Positions 24,319 to 36,305 of a stretch of DNA of 64,000 nt are shown one piece after another. Origin of the DNA: Serinus canaria. Its lineage: Eukaryota; Chordata; Aves; Passeriformes; Fringillidae. Position 1 is the stretch's first letter, and the number at the start of each line of letters is the position of its first letter. Location: positions 124,001 through 188,000 of the forward strand of contig NC_066327.1 in assembly GCF_022539315.1 (NCBI RefSeq). The letters run 5' to 3'. A program made the translations under genes and the position numbers. The notes under the pieces were generated by a model. That model did not search any database. It was not told the DNA's origin and saw nothing but the letters and a program-made list of their open reading frames with translations.

Positions 24319-24702
24319 TGTTACATGGTTTTCTGGGGTCCCAGGATGAGGGAAGAGACGAGACAGTTGACTCCATGCATCAGAAGGCTTGATTTATTAT
24401 TATATGATATATAAGATATAAAAACTATACTAAAAGAATAAAGCTAGAGATTTCACTACCAAGGCTATCTTAAGAATAGTAAAGAATGTGTAAATGAAAA
24501 GTCTTCTCAGCCCGAGACACTGGACAGGTGCTCCGTGATAGGCTCTCAACTGGAAACAGTCCGACGGGGCCAATCAGAGATTTTCCCATGGCATTCCACG
24601 GCAGCAGATAAGAATTGTTTACAGTTTGTTCCTGAGACCTCTCAGCTCTCAGGAGAGGAAAATTCCTAAGTAAAGGATTTTTCATAAACTATGTCGGTGA
24701 CA
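24319..24702 (-). repeat. 3' LTR of the ERVK-like provirus
   Basis: On the minus strand it starts TGTCACCGACATAG and ends CCATGTAACA. It contains TATA-like AT-rich blocks and aataataaatcaag near the 3' end, which includes AATAAA. It is the same family as the solo LTR at 54624-55006. Confidence 0.92.
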
Positions 24703-24715
24703 TCTCACCCTTCTT
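24703..24715 (-). promoter_or_regulatory. Polypurine tract
   Basis: The minus strand reads AAGAAGGGTGAGA immediately before the 3' LTR, the expected place for the plus-strand-DNA primer. Confidence 0.7.
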
Positions 24716-26372
24716 ATTTTAGTAAATTAAAAAGAAAATGCAATCAAAAGATCAATCAAATGCTGGTGTGGAACCATCAGGGAAACCCTTCACCTGCAAA
24801 ACACCAAATTCCCATCACATCACCAAAACAATCTTAAAATAGAAGAAAATGCAAAAACAGTCCAAGGAAAGTTCATTGCTTCAAGTCCAAACAGCTGAGT
24901 TTCAGGAAAAAGTCCAAACTGAAGATGTTCTTCTTTGACAGTGCTGAAAAGTCCCTTTTGGTCTTGAAACAGGTTTGCAAAAATTTCTGAAATTTCTGAG
25001 CTGCTAGCTCTTTCAACCCTTTTTTTTTTTTTTTTTTTTTTTTGAAAGAGCTGTAGCAGAGAGTGGTCCACTGAGACCCCAAACAGGCTGGTCCACCAGC
25101 CACCGTTTGCAGGGGGCCCTGCACCCCGTGAAGTGAATAGGGACCCCAGACCCGGCTCACAGAACGGTGGGCCAGGTCCAGGCGGGGGGAAGAAAGCCCC
25201 CAAACCCAACAGGCGCTGGCCGGGAGGCCCAGGCCCAGGGAACCGAGCCAAATGGCCCAGACCCAGCCCACGGAGTGGGCTCTGTGTTCTCTCAACCCGG
25301 CACACAGCTGCCGATATCCGGGCAGCCCAAGTGACCGAATGCTTCAGCCCCGCTGAACTGGTGCAGACCAGCAGCTGGGGAAGAAAGGCTTTCCAAGGGA
25401 TCAATACCCCAGATCTGGGAGTGCTTTGTCCCCACAGCAGATGAGCGATGCTCACTTTGCACTGTGTCTCCTGCCTCTGCATCGCAAATGCAGAAGGTGT
25501 TCCCTCTTTCCGCCCCTCGGCACCACCCCCACCCCCTGCGGGCTGGGGACTGGACGCAGAAAGCCCAGGACCCCCCTCCCCCACGCCGCAAGGGTGCACA
25601 GGGGGAGTCAGGCATTCCAACCCCCAGTGGGAAACCCCGAACCAGACCCGGGTCAGCCCACGAAAAACACCGAGATTGAAAGCAAGCAGACGGGCCGAGC
25701 CTGCGATCAGCTGTCCACCCACAGCCCCCCCACGGAGGGGCAAGGCAGGACCCCCTTCCCCTGTCCCAGCTCCCCTCGCAGGGGCAGCCTCGGGACAGCC
25801 CGAAAAGCTCGGGGGGAGGTCCCGGCTGATCGCCGGCGCCGCGGCGGCAGCCGCGGTCGGGTCCGATGACAGTTCCGCTGGGAGACTCTCAATTTCTGCT
25901 CCCTCCCCCGGCGCGCCATCCGCGGAGGGCGGCAGGGGTGCGGTCGCCGCGGTCGGAGCCCTCAGGGCGGCAGGGGTGCGGTCGCCGCGGTCGGAGCCCT
26001 CAGGGCGGCAGGGGTGCGGTCGCCGCGGTCGGAGCCCTCACTGGCTCTGCTGGAGGGTCGGGCGCGGGAGGGACTGGCGTGCACGGCGTGGGACCGACCC
26101 CCGCCGGCACCGCTGTGAACGCAATTGCCGGCTGCGATGCAGAAGGAGAAGGGACAGGGGCTGCATGCCCCGACTCCGGGACTGGCTGCTGTTGAGGGCG
26201 TTGCCTAGCAACTCGGGCGAAGCCGCGGGAGGCGGTACTTTCGCCCCAGAAATGCCGACAAGCTCTGCTGGAAGCGATGGGTCCACCCCTGCCAGAGGCG
26301 GACCCGCAGGAGGGGTGCAGGGCCCTTGGCCCCTCCTCCAGGGCGGGCAAGGGCGGGGCCCTTGGCCCCGGT
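24716..26372 (-). other. Provirus interior, GC-rich, no recognised gene
   Basis: Very GC- and CpG-rich, with long overlapping frames on both strands (for example 24820-25743 minus) that are rich in Pro, Gly, Arg and Ala and lack any polymerase or env motif. A T-run at 25019-25043 would encode a Lys homopolymer on minus, which argues against a real protein. The stretch also holds the 38-bp tandem repeat at 25929-26040. Confidence 0.6.
25929..26040. repeat. 38-bp tandem repeat, about 2.9 copies
   Basis: The unit starting gcggcaggggtgcggtcgcc recurs at 25929, 25967 and 26005 without visible change. As 38 is not a multiple of three, copies shift the reading frame. Confidence 0.92.
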
Positions 26373-27056
26373 TCAGGTGACAGAGCCAACCCACCTCCCC
26401 CCTGAGGGCAGCGAGGGGGGGCAAGCCGTTCCGTCGGCGCATGATCCAAGGTCGCAGAAAAAATCTTCTCTTCTGCCGCAGGCAAAGTGTCGCCCCCCCC
26501 ACCCCGATTCGGGGGGGCTGGAGATTTCCAGGCAGCGGATTCGGACAGGCTTGCCTTTTTCCAGCTCCAGCGAGAAGGGAGACAAGCCCCGTGCATTTGC
26601 AATCCACTGATATGCTAAAGCTTTCCGTTTCAAAACTGGGAAGAGAGTTCTGAAATGTGGGTAGATCTGAGGAAAGCCGAATGCCCGGTAGAAAAGATCT
26701 CTGATAATGAATTCCATGCATTCCCAAACATATGAGTCAAAGGCATACAGCACATCAGAGAAAAAGCCATGGTGTTTTGCCCACCGGAAAAACTCATAGA
26801 AATGTGTCGTTAGAATAGGAATGCTGTCCTCCCTACCCCATCTCCTCCAGAGGCCGATAAGTTTCTCCTCTGAGGGAGAGAATGGAACCTCCACCTCCGT
26901 CGGTACTCCCGTCCACAACCGAATCTGCCTCACAGGAAGGGCAGCATTTTCAGGAAGGGAACTGTAAACAGTACCTTGTGACAGTGTCCTCTGGGCTTCA
27001 GCAAGCTGCATTGTGCTGCGAAGACTCCCGGACGTCTTGTCTCGGAGACTTTTCAA
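26373..27056 (-). CDS. gag-like frame of the ERVK-like provirus
   Basis: A 227-codon frame that begins about 120 bases after the primer-binding-like site, where gag is expected. Its middle ([12 protein letters not shown], residues about 60-71, then an aromatic-rich stretch [12 protein letters not shown]) has the look of a helical retroviral matrix domain. The last 50 residues are Gly/Pro/Cys-rich and less convincing. No major-homology region or Cys-His knuckle is seen. Identity as gag is inferred from position and composition, not from a clear family motif. Confidence 0.55.
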   Translation of the reverse strand: MKSLRDKTSGSLRSTMQLAEAQRTLSQGTVYSSLPENAALPVRQIRLWTGVPTEVEVPFSPSEEKLIGLWRRWGREDSIPILTTHFYEFFRWAKHHGFFSDVLYAFDSYVWECMEFIIRDLFYRAFGFPQIYPHFRTLFPVLKRKALAYQWIANARGLSPFSLELEKGKPVRIRCLEISSPPESGWGGRHFACGRREDFFCDLGSCADGTACPPSLPSGGRWVGSVT

Positions 27057-27159
27057 AGGTTCTCTCTGTGGCCAGCCTCAGCTGTGAACTCTGTCCAATT
27101 TCAGGATCTCTGGTTCTTCAGCTTCTGGCTAGAAGCCACTTCTGTGGCGATGTCCCTTT

Positions 27160-27177
27160 ATTCACTCGGGTTCACCA
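27160..27177 (-). promoter_or_regulatory. Primer binding site, tRNA-Trp-like
   Basis: Two bases inside the 5' LTR the minus strand reads TGGTGAACCCGAGTGAAT. It begins with the obligatory TGG and resembles the tRNA-Trp primer site of avian alpharetroviruses, with some mismatches. Confidence 0.6.
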
Positions 27178-27179
27178 TT

Positions 27180-27564
27180 TGTTACATGGTTTTCTGGGGT
27201 CCCAGGATGAGGGAAGAGACGAGACAGTTGACTCCATGCATCAGAAGGCTTGATTTATTATTATATGATATATAAGATATAAAAACTATACTAAAAGAAT
27301 AAAGCTAGAGATTTCACTACCAAGGCTATCTTAAGAATAGTAAAGAATGTGTAAATGAAAAGTCTTCTCAGCCCGAGACACTGGACAGGTGCTCCGTGAT
27401 AGGCTCTCAACTGGAAACAGTCCGACGGGGCCAATCAGAGATTTTTCCCGTGGCATTCCAGAGCAGCAGATAAGAATTGTTTACAGTTTGTTCCTGAGAC
27501 CTCTCAGCTCTCAGGAGAGGAAAATTCCTAAGTAAAGGATTTTTCATAAACTATGTCGGTGACA
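27180..27564 (-). repeat. 5' LTR of the ERVK-like provirus
   Basis: Near-identical partner of the LTR at 24319-24702, differing by one T insertion and about three substitutions around 27445-27465. Confidence 0.92.
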
Positions 27565-27570
27565 AGAAAT

Positions 27571-27925
27571 AACAGCAATGAGAAATTTTGTTTGGTGTGT
27601 CCTTTTTCCTGGCACCAACTAACACATTCATCTGCATACACGTCCTTGGAAAGCCTTAACAGTGCAAGAGTAAGACACTGCCAGCTGCTTTGTTCTTCCT
27701 GATGTTTCTTGCAGTGCCTGGTGAAAAAGGACTCTTTCTGAGCATGAAGACAGATTGGCAGTGGGGGCAGAAGAAATGCCCAGATGAGCAGTCCTGCACT
27801 TTAAGAACTAGAAAGTAGCTGTGTTTAGTTTTCTCTTTGTGGTTCCCAGGGACAAAGAGATTTGGGATTAAGTGGGGATTTCAGTCTTGGCATGGGGTAT
27901 CCATGTTTTATCTGCATCTAGCAAG
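27571..27925. other. Non-coding spacer between two insertions
   Basis: Unique-looking sequence between the provirus and the next LTR; nothing recognised. Confidence 0.6.
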
Positions 27926-27930
27926 GACTG

Positions 27931-28605
27931 TGTCCTAGGGTGACTGTTATCCCCATTCGTGTGTATGTAATTTATGCTGGGTATTATGTGTTGTGCCTTT
28001 AAGACTGGCAGAGTGAGAGTTTTGTTTTGGGCCTCTTATCAGACACTCGGCAGGACATACAGATAGCACCAGTGCATGTTGCTGCTTTTTTGCTTTTTGC
28101 CCTGCTTTTTGCTTTCGCTCTGGCTTCTGCTTCGCTTCTGCTCTGCTTGCTCTTGCTTTTTTCCCCCCTTCTCATTAGTTACTTTAGCTAAACAGTCCAA
28201 ATTCCTTTCTGGACTGTTCCCCCCACCCCGTTGGACCTGCTGACTGCTCCGGACTGGGATTCAGAACACCGAGAGAGAGGTTACACCTTGTGACTGCAGC
28301 AGCTGCCTCAGCGCCAGAGGGACTGATAACAGCCAACCCCCAGGAGAGACTTTTCTGAATTTGTCATCTTTCTCAGAGCAGTGGAAGAGTGGTGTCATCC
28401 GGTATTGTTCATTGTGTGTGCTGGGGGGTGCTGTGCTTGTCAAATAAACAGGTTCTTTCCACCTCTCTCCGAGGAATTCTTCCCTAACCGGAAGAATTCT
28501 CCGAGGAATTCTTCCCGAACCGGTTGGGGGAGGGGGCCGTGTGGGTTTGCTTTTGGAGAAGCCCTTTTTGGGGATTCTCTCCCAAATTTGCCCTAAACCG
28601 GGACA
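27931..28605 (+). mobile_element. Solo LTR, 5-bp duplication (family B, copy 1)
   Basis: Begins TGTCCTAGGGTGACTG and ends AAACCGGGACA, flanked by GACTG on both sides (27926-27930, 28606-28610). It has a CT-rich tract of degenerate gcttttgc units (28080-28165), an AATAAA at 28443-28448 and a U5 containing a partial internal duplication. A homologous copy lies inverted at 61375-62088. Confidence 0.9.
28443..28448 (+). terminator. LTR polyadenylation signal
   Basis: AATAAA in 'caaataaacagg', placed upstream of the U5-like 3' end of the LTR. Confidence 0.6.
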
Positions 28606-28610
28606 GACTG

Positions 28611-31600
28611 CCTGCTAAGGAAAATTTAAGCAAGTCAGTCATGGTTTACTTGCAGTGCTAATATACATGGATCGATCAAGGGTATCATTCATGTCTTAAA
28701 AATGCATGCAAAATTTTGTGCGCCCTTGGAAAGAGGGAGAAATCCTGTAGACACTTCTGCATGGAATCCCTGCTGCAGACATGCCCTGTGGCTTTGTCCA
28801 TGTTGGCAGTCATGCAGTCATCACTTACAATCTACACCTTTACAAGAGCAAAACAGTAACAGATTTTGGGCTTGTGGCTTCTTTTCCGTTTAACTCCTGA
28901 AGCAAGTGGGTACTAGACTTTGAAGTTGATAGTTTGCAGCTGAAGAGAAAGCTTGGTTTGTAAAGACGATGACTCAAGGAAATAGTACAAGGGAAGTGTC
29001 AGCTAAAGGAGTGGGTGGAATGAAGAAAAACGGCAAAGTCGGGCTTTTACTTCTTATTCTGGTATCTTTTCTAACTGAAGTGTCTGTTCCAAACATTGCT
29101 GAAGGGTGCTTAAGCCAAATTTCCAACCTCCCTATGTCTTATTTTACTGTCTCTCAGAAACACATGAATCACCCTGAATGAGAGAAAAAGATATTGCATC
29201 AAGCTTGTGGGTTACCAAAATTACTGAGCTCATGGAGAAACAGGATTTAGGCAAACAAAATTATTTCTGTGATTGTTCCTCACTAAGCGAATTCCCAGAC
29301 ATTCTTCTGGCTTTGGTCCCAACTCCACAGTGATTTTGGAGATGCCATGATTAAGGCTGTGAAAAGGCTTTTTCAGTTTCACAGCTGTACCTAGGGTTGT
29401 CAAATGGGGAATAATTTTTTGACTGGAGTAAACATGTAATTTTTGTATTTTATCTGCCAAATATAATGCTGGAAAGAAATTTTTTCTTTTAAAATGAGAT
29501 ATTTTGTTTCAGCATAGAGGTTTTTACTGTGGACTTGTATAGAATAAATATAGCAATAAAGTGAACCATTTGGAAAGGGAGATTGCCAAATATTTCAGAG
29601 ATTTGACTGCATACATTTTATTGGCTGGAAAGATCCAAGTGCCATGAGCAATATTTCCTGAGTGTCTGAACCCTCCACTCATACCTTTTAGAAAAGACAA
29701 GAGGCAAAGTTTGTTAAACAGGCAGAGGGGAGGCTGCATTCTCTGTATGTCCTTAGTTACTAAATGTGCTTTTGTATTAAGAAGTCAGTCTTTGTCAGAA
29801 TAGGGACTGGGATTCAGGAATTTCTTTTCCCAAGCTGGTGCTACGAATGGAGGTATTAGCGCAAAATTGAACTGAGTCAGGGTGAGGTACCTCCAACTTC
29901 TGGACATGTCTCTTCGGGTTGTTCTTAAAGCTCAGTGGGGTGTTCCAGATAGAATTTTGTACTGAATTTGACTTAAATGTGATTTTAGGAAACCTAAGTT
30001 GTATTCTTTGGAGAAGCTAGTAGTTCCAGGAAAAAAAAAATTCTTTGGTGTGACATAGCCGATGTGGGAAAACAACTGGGGACCCTGTGGACATGTAACA
30101 GAATACAGTTAGAGAAAACTATATTATATTAGCATCTTAACATGAGTTAAAGCAGTACAGAAATTATAAGGTTGATCAAATTGGCTGTTCCCTTGGTGGA
30201 ATGCAGTTGGCATGACTTGAAACCTATTCCAGGATGATTCCGCATCCACACACACCTCCTGAGGGGGATGGAATGTAGGGTAGGGCAGAGCAGAGACATC
30301 CTGGCCAGTCTCTGTGGGAATCCTTGCAGGGAAGGGAACTTGATGGTACTTTGCAGCTGATAAACCTATTACCAGGGAAGATAAGGGAGTATATCCTACT
30401 GCTGAGCCAACAACTGTGGTGAAATCCCTCTCCTTAGATGAATTTGCTTCATTAAAGCCTAATAATAACATTAAAGCACCCCTCCATTCCAAAGTTCCCT
30501 GCCCCCAAGGTACAACCACACTGGGCATGTGGTCTGTGTTCTTTTTGACTATATCTGTAAATCAACAGAATTTTATACCCATCAGTAAAAAAGGTATGTC
30601 TGTCTGACTTCAGTCAACTGAAGCTCCACCTAAACACAAAGAATAATATAAAAAACATACAAGAATAGGGGGAAAATTAATAATCATAACTGTTGGGATC
30701 AGTCAAGGGACTGAAGCTGACTTCACCCCCATAGAGACACCTGTTGGATAAGAATTATACTTTATGCTTGCTGAACATTTTATTTGTTATTAGAGCTTGT
30801 CTGTTTATTCCTTCAAGCATATTTTTACAGTCAGACACTATCACTGACAATCTTCAAACCTTAACCTGTCCCAATTTTATATTAATAATGAGTCTTATTT
30901 CATAAAATGTCAGTGTGAATCCTTCCTGGGTGCTGGCAGTCACTGGCAGTGGGGTACACATTCAAATAAAGATTGGATTCTGGCTGTGCTTTTGGAAGTA
31001 AGAATGGCTTTATTTTGTCAGCTAATTTATTTTAACTAATCTGCAGGGAGATTAATCTATGGAAAGGACTAGAACTAGTAAATATAATAAACAACAAAAA
31101 AATCACTCTACATTCTGTTAGGTTTAACTCTGCTGTTACATGCATTTTATGTCCATGTATCTACTCTGGGCTTGGAGAAAATCACAACTGCAGTGAGTAA
31201 AGATTAATAGTTAAGAAGTCACTTCCCATATCCCAGCTTCTCACTGCTTGATCTGCACAAAGCTAAAACAAGTTTTCAAAAGGTTGTTTTATCAACAGCT
31301 GACTTTACAAGAAGCTGTACTTTGTCCTTGGACTAAGATTGGATAGGAAAAAAATTATATTTTCAGAGGCTGAAAGAGTTTATGCTTCATGCTTAGAGAG
31401 TCAGTAAAGCTCCTGGTCAGTAACCCATGGGTTATTGTCAGTACACTGTGGCCTCTTTGTGTGCTAAACAATATAATTCCCTTTTCACATATGTCAGGAA
31501 GGCCTTGGCAGGTGAGTGTGACACTGTGCTCTTTTAGGATGATGCTGGACTGTCAGTCTAAGAACTAGGAAGGTTTTGCTGGACCTCGGCCATTGGACAG

Positions 31601-34107
31601 GTGGCAGCAGGAATTATCCAGCATAGTCATGCAATTAGTTGTGTGAAACAGTGATGGCACAGGCCTTGTCTTTCATGTTTCAGAGCAGTGTGTGACTTGA
31701 GAATTGTAGGTGAGCCATGCCCAGTTCTTAGTCTGGCCTGGCTGAGTTAGGGAAGGTTCACCCTGAGGATGAATAAATCACTGAATTCTGGGTAATCTCC
31801 TGTGTGGGTGAGCCTGACTCCTCACTGGGGGCTGTCACAGGGATGTCAGGGGCAGGTTGAGTAATACTATCATTTTTTTAACATTCATCAGTATTAAACA
31901 ATATTTTAACATCAGTAGTCTCTTGGGGTCTGTGGGTTCTTTTCAAAAGATTTAACATCCTGAGGAATGCAAAAACTCATTCTTCAGTGACTGTTACATA
32001 GACATGGGAGTGTGGAAAGGATGCATATTAGTAGAAATGTTCATCTGCTGTGGCCTAATAAGGCAGCAACTAATTGCTACGGTTTGGCTACACAGTGACC
32101 AACCTGGACTGCCCTTGCTCAGAGGATGGGCAGTACAAAGTGAGCTCTGCATGTGGCTTAATTGGTACATCAGCGCTTTTCTAAAGCAACATCTCCTTTG
32201 TCAATGTTTGAGGCATAGAAACTGATCTGTCTTAGAGGATTACAGTTACCCTCATATCTCAGCATCTCTCTGCTCTTTCAATTGTATGTAGATCAGAATG
32301 CATAGACCCAAATGATAGTTTGCAGCAGCAGTATGGAAGAGCTGCTTCTTCATCTGCTCTGGGAGTCCAGCACAGCAGTAAAAAGGCTTGTACCTTTCTG
32401 CTGCATGTAGGGATCATGGGAGGTGTGTGTGCCTAGAGCAGACCTATGCCATTTGTCTTGGCATGAAAATTCAAACTCTGTATGTGTCCCTACATATTGG
32501 GGACCTCCTCCTGACCTCATCAATCCAAGTGTTCAGTGAGGAATATATGGTGATGTAAGCAAAAAACACATTTTCCTTAAATGCTCCAGGCTCTTAAACA
32601 GGTAATTTAGACACTTCTGCTTGTAGTTGCAGTAGCTTTTGGCATGATGCTGTACTTAACGCCTTTTTTAGTGTTTTATTAGAAGGCAGCATTAATGAAT
32701 GGTGAGGCATCTAGATTGTTGCAGGGAATAGAGGTATAAAAATAAGAAAGTGCTATCATTGTGACAGTAGCAGCAGCAGTTGCTGCCAGCCATTATTAGC
32801 TAGCAAACTTAATTTTGGAAACAAATTGTCCCCTACTCTGAGCTAGGGCAGTAGGCTGTGTTTTCATAATGTATGTACTATATACAATTTAGTAAAACCT
32901 GATGGTAGACTATTTGTTTAGTGGCCATGTGGCATGTAACTGCATAATTTTAAGGAAGAAGCTAAAGTCTTGTCAGCTTTATTTGAACTTGTTGAATTAA
33001 GACTGAATATGTCTTCCCTTTCACATAGGCTGTGATCTTTATCAGTGCCTACAGAGGAGAGGGTATGTGTTTGTCCTCTCCTGGAAGGACTGGGGCTCCC
33101 TTTTTGTCCTGTCCTCCTGTGAAGCGGAAATGCCTTAGACTTGCCAATGTCTGCAAAGAAGCTCCCTTCTTGCCTGATTGTGGTGGTGGCAGGACGCTGT
33201 TGGTTTCTGAGTGCCAGCACACATTGCCAGCTCGTGTCCAGCTTGTCATTCACCGGCTCCCTCAAGTCCTCCTCAGCAGAGCTGCTGTCTGTCTATTCAT
33301 GCCCCAGCCTGGATTGATTCCAGGGATTGTCCTGAACAACAGAAAAAAATGAAGAGGAAATCTAATTTAAAAAAAAAAGTAAATCTTTCTACCCTACTGT
33401 GAGAGGTCTTTTTGAATCTCTCTTTTTATGTAGTAATTTGCTGGTGGAAATCTGAGACTTCGCTATCTCTGTCCTTGCTTTACTTTAGTGTCTTTATGGG
33501 GGCAGCATCTGTTGAAGTTTGAACCCAAATGTCTTTTTATTTGAAAATCTATTAAGAAGATGCTTTCAATCACAGATAGTTTGCCAGTTAATCACTATGG
33601 TCCCTTTTCATTCCTGATGAGTTCATACCATGAATAGATGAAAGAACAAGGAGTGTTGGTGATAAGATTTCTTCCCAGCTAAAAGGTGCTTCCTTAAGTT
33701 CCCAGCTGCTATGCAGAGCTGCATGAGTTGACACAGGACAACCACAAACTTAGAGCTAGAAAGCAAAGAGTAAATTAATTCCTTTACCTCAGGGTATCCT
33801 AACATGGTATCCCTGAAGCAACTCCTGGGCAGAGGCACACAGGTGCAGAGGCAGGCACTGTTAAACACAAAGGCTGTAGTGGTAGAAACCAGGGTTGACT
33901 TCATTGAATCAAGACCAGTGATCCTATAGGAGGCTTGGAAGGCAGAATTATTAAAACACTGAATGTTTGCAACAGCATGGATTATTTTTTTCTTTTTTCT
34001 CCATTCTGGAAGGATGCAAACTGAAGACTTTTTGCAGTCCTCAATCAAATTATAGACTTCCATTGCTGGTTTTGCTTGCTATTTTAGTTAACCTGCTCTC
34101 CTCAAAG
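28611..34107. other. Non-coding stretch
   Basis: About 5.5 kb with no supportable gene. A plus-strand frame around 30330-30605 and its minus-strand shadow are protein-like in composition for about 60 codons but match nothing I recognise. Confidence 0.55.
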
Positions 34108-35585
34108 AGCTGATAGATGTCATTCCAAAATGTCTCTCGGTGATTTTTCATCAGTCTTGGAACCTGGAGAGATCCCAGCTAACTGGAAGCTGTGAATATT
34201 ATCTCAGTTTTTAAGAAGGGCAAGAAGGAGGACCCTGGAAATGATAAGCCTGTCAGTTTCACTTCAGTGCTGGGTAAAGTTACAGAGAAGATTATTCTGG
34301 GAGATGTTGAAAAACATCTGAAAGACTATGTGGTCATTGGTCATGGCCAGCACAGCTGCTTGAGAGAAAAGTCCTGCTTGTCAAACCTGATTTTCTTTTA
34401 TGACTTGGTAGCCCACCCGCTTCGTCAAGGGAAGGCAGTTGATGTAATGTTTTTAGATTTCAGTAAAGCTTTTGATACTGTCTCTCACAGTTTCTTTCTG
34501 GACAAAACATCCAATGCTTAACTGGATAAACATGTTATGGGATGTGTGAACAGTTGCATCACAGTTCGGGTGAAAAGGGTGACAGTGACTGGGGTGACAT
34601 CAGACCTGTCACTAATGGGGTTCTGCAGGCCTCCATCTTCAGCCATGTGCTCTTCAGCATCCTGCTAAATGGCTTGGATGCAGGACTGGAAGGGATACTG
34701 GGCAAGTTCACAGACAATACAAAACTGGGAGGAGCTGTTGTCTCTCTCAAAGCCATGGTGGCCCTTCAGAGAGACCTTGACAAATCAGAGGGCTTGGCCA
34801 TCACCAATTGTATAAAGTTCAATAAGGGTAAGTGCTGGATTCTGCACCCAGGATGGGGCAACCCTGGATCTACAGACTGACTGGTGAATGAGATGCTGGA
34901 AAGCAGTGCTGTGGAAAAGGTCCTGGGAAGCCTGGTCAGTGGGAAGTTGAACATGAATCAGCAGTGCCCTGGGAGCCAGGAGGGACATCCCTGTCCTGGG
35001 CGGCATCAGGCCCAGCATCACCGGCCAGGCTAGGGAGGGGATTGTCCCACACTGCTCTGCACTAGGTCAGCCCCACCTCAAGTATTGCGTGCAGGTTTGG
35101 TAACCACAATATAAAAAAGATACTAAGCTCTTACAGAGTGTCCAAAGGAGGACAACAAGGATGGGGAAAGGCATTGAGGGGAAGCCCTGTGAGAGGCAGC
35201 TGAGGGCACTTGATCTGTTCATCTGGAGAAGAGGAGACTGAGGGGAGACTCATTACAGTTACAACTTCCTTGTGAGGGGAAGTGGAGGAGCAGTCACTGA
35301 TCCTCTGTGGTGACCAGTGACAGGACCTGAAGGAGCAGCCTGAAGTTGTGTCAGGGGAGGTTTAGGTTGGATACAGGAAAGGGCTTTTCACCCATTAGGT
35401 GGCTGGGCAATGGAACAGGCTCTCCAGGACAGTGGTCACAGCACCAAACCTGATAGAATTCAAGAAGAATTTTGACAATACTCTCAGGCATAGGATGTGA
35501 CTCTTGCGGATGGTTCTGTGCATGGCAAGGAGTTGAACTCAGTGATCTTTGTGGCTGTCTTCCAACTATTCTGTGCATGGAACTA
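34108..35585 (+). pseudogene. CR1 LINE reverse-transcriptase remnant
   Basis: Two frames (34192-34521 and 34542-34880) carry a broken CR1 ORF2 reverse transcriptase. The first holds a block like FSKAFDTVSH, a conserved palm motif; the second contains FTDNTKLGG, where the usual FADD catalytic pair has become DN. A stop and frame break separate them. Non-coding 3' sequence continues past 'gctgaggg' and 'ggctgggcaatggaacaggct' blocks to about 35585, where the typical CR1 tail (cttccaactattctgtgcat) appears. The element is 5'-truncated and dead. Confidence 0.88.
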
Positions 35586-35744
35586 TTGAGTATGCAAGCA
35601 AAAGGCAAGGTCTGCACTGGCAGAAATGTCCCAGCATTCACCAGCTCTGTTAGCCTCAAGGCTGTGGTGTCCAGAGAAAGGGCATCTTCCCAGGATAAGG
35701 CCATGGGGAAGATTGTATTGAGGTGAGAAGCACAGGTGTAGCAT

Positions 35745-36305
35745 TGTTGCTGATTTAGGGGCTCTCTAAACAGAGACACAGGGCCTAGTTCAGAAAGGAG
35801 ATGTTTATTCTGTGCAGAGGGTGCAAGGTAAAAGCTTTTCACAAATCAAACACACCAATTCTGAAAACTTTACACTAACATATAGATTTTAGCAAACAAA
35901 TCACAGTTAATTTGCCACAAATTACCTAATTCTTTTATTAATTAGTACTAGAATTCTTTTGGTTAATGGTTCTCTTGCTACTTATCTAATTAGTCCACAT
36001 GTTCAATCTTTCCCTTTTTTTGAGTCAGTGGGTTTTTTGAGACAGTGGTCTCAGTCTTAAACTGCTGGACTCAAGAGGGTGTGAACTGGTACCAATCCCT
36101 TGCATTACAAAGGGCCTAGGGGCACCTGTGGCAAGAGACAGCCAGATAGCAAGAGACACAGCAGAAGATGATGTCACAACAGGAAGACCCCAGATTATGC
36201 AATAAAAGTTCAGGGTCAAGCTAAGAGGTCTGTTTCACTGTTTCATTGTCTGTAACTCTCTGTGTGAATTGTTAACTCTTTCTGACTCTTGAAATGTCAG
36301 CATCA
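35745..36305. mobile_element. LTR-like sequence, structure unresolved
   Basis: The left end, read on minus, has AATAAA in cagaataaacatctcc followed by a U5-like tail ending aatcagcaaca. The right end, read on plus, has tgcaataaaagttcaggg followed by another U5-like tail. GCAT flanks the block (35741-35744 and near 36300-36309). Two 3'-like ends facing outward are odd for one LTR, so this may be two LTR pieces. Confidence 0.4.

Larger units (their letters stand above)
24319..27564 (-). mobile_element. Young ERVK-like provirus, two LTRs, non-autonomous
   Basis: Two almost identical LTRs (24319-24702 and 27180-27564; about four differences in 384 positions by eye) flank a 2.5-kb interior. The whole is bounded by a 6-bp target duplication AGAAAT (24313-24318 and 27565-27570). 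Orientation is minus: a poly(A) signal (aataataaatc), a primer-binding-like site next to the right LTR and a purine tract next to the left LTR all read that way. A gag-like frame follows the primer site, but no protease, polymerase or env motif is present, so it could move only with helper proteins. LTR similarity implies recent insertion. Confidence 0.92.

Noticed and set aside
25133..26602. Several long open frames on both strands in the provirus interior
   Set aside because: High GC depletes stop codons, and frames overlap on opposite strands; composition alone explains them.
30124..30605. Open frames on both strands (134 codons minus; about 80 codons plus)
   Set aside because: Somewhat protein-like composition but no motif I recognise and no supporting exon structure; could be an old repeat fragment.
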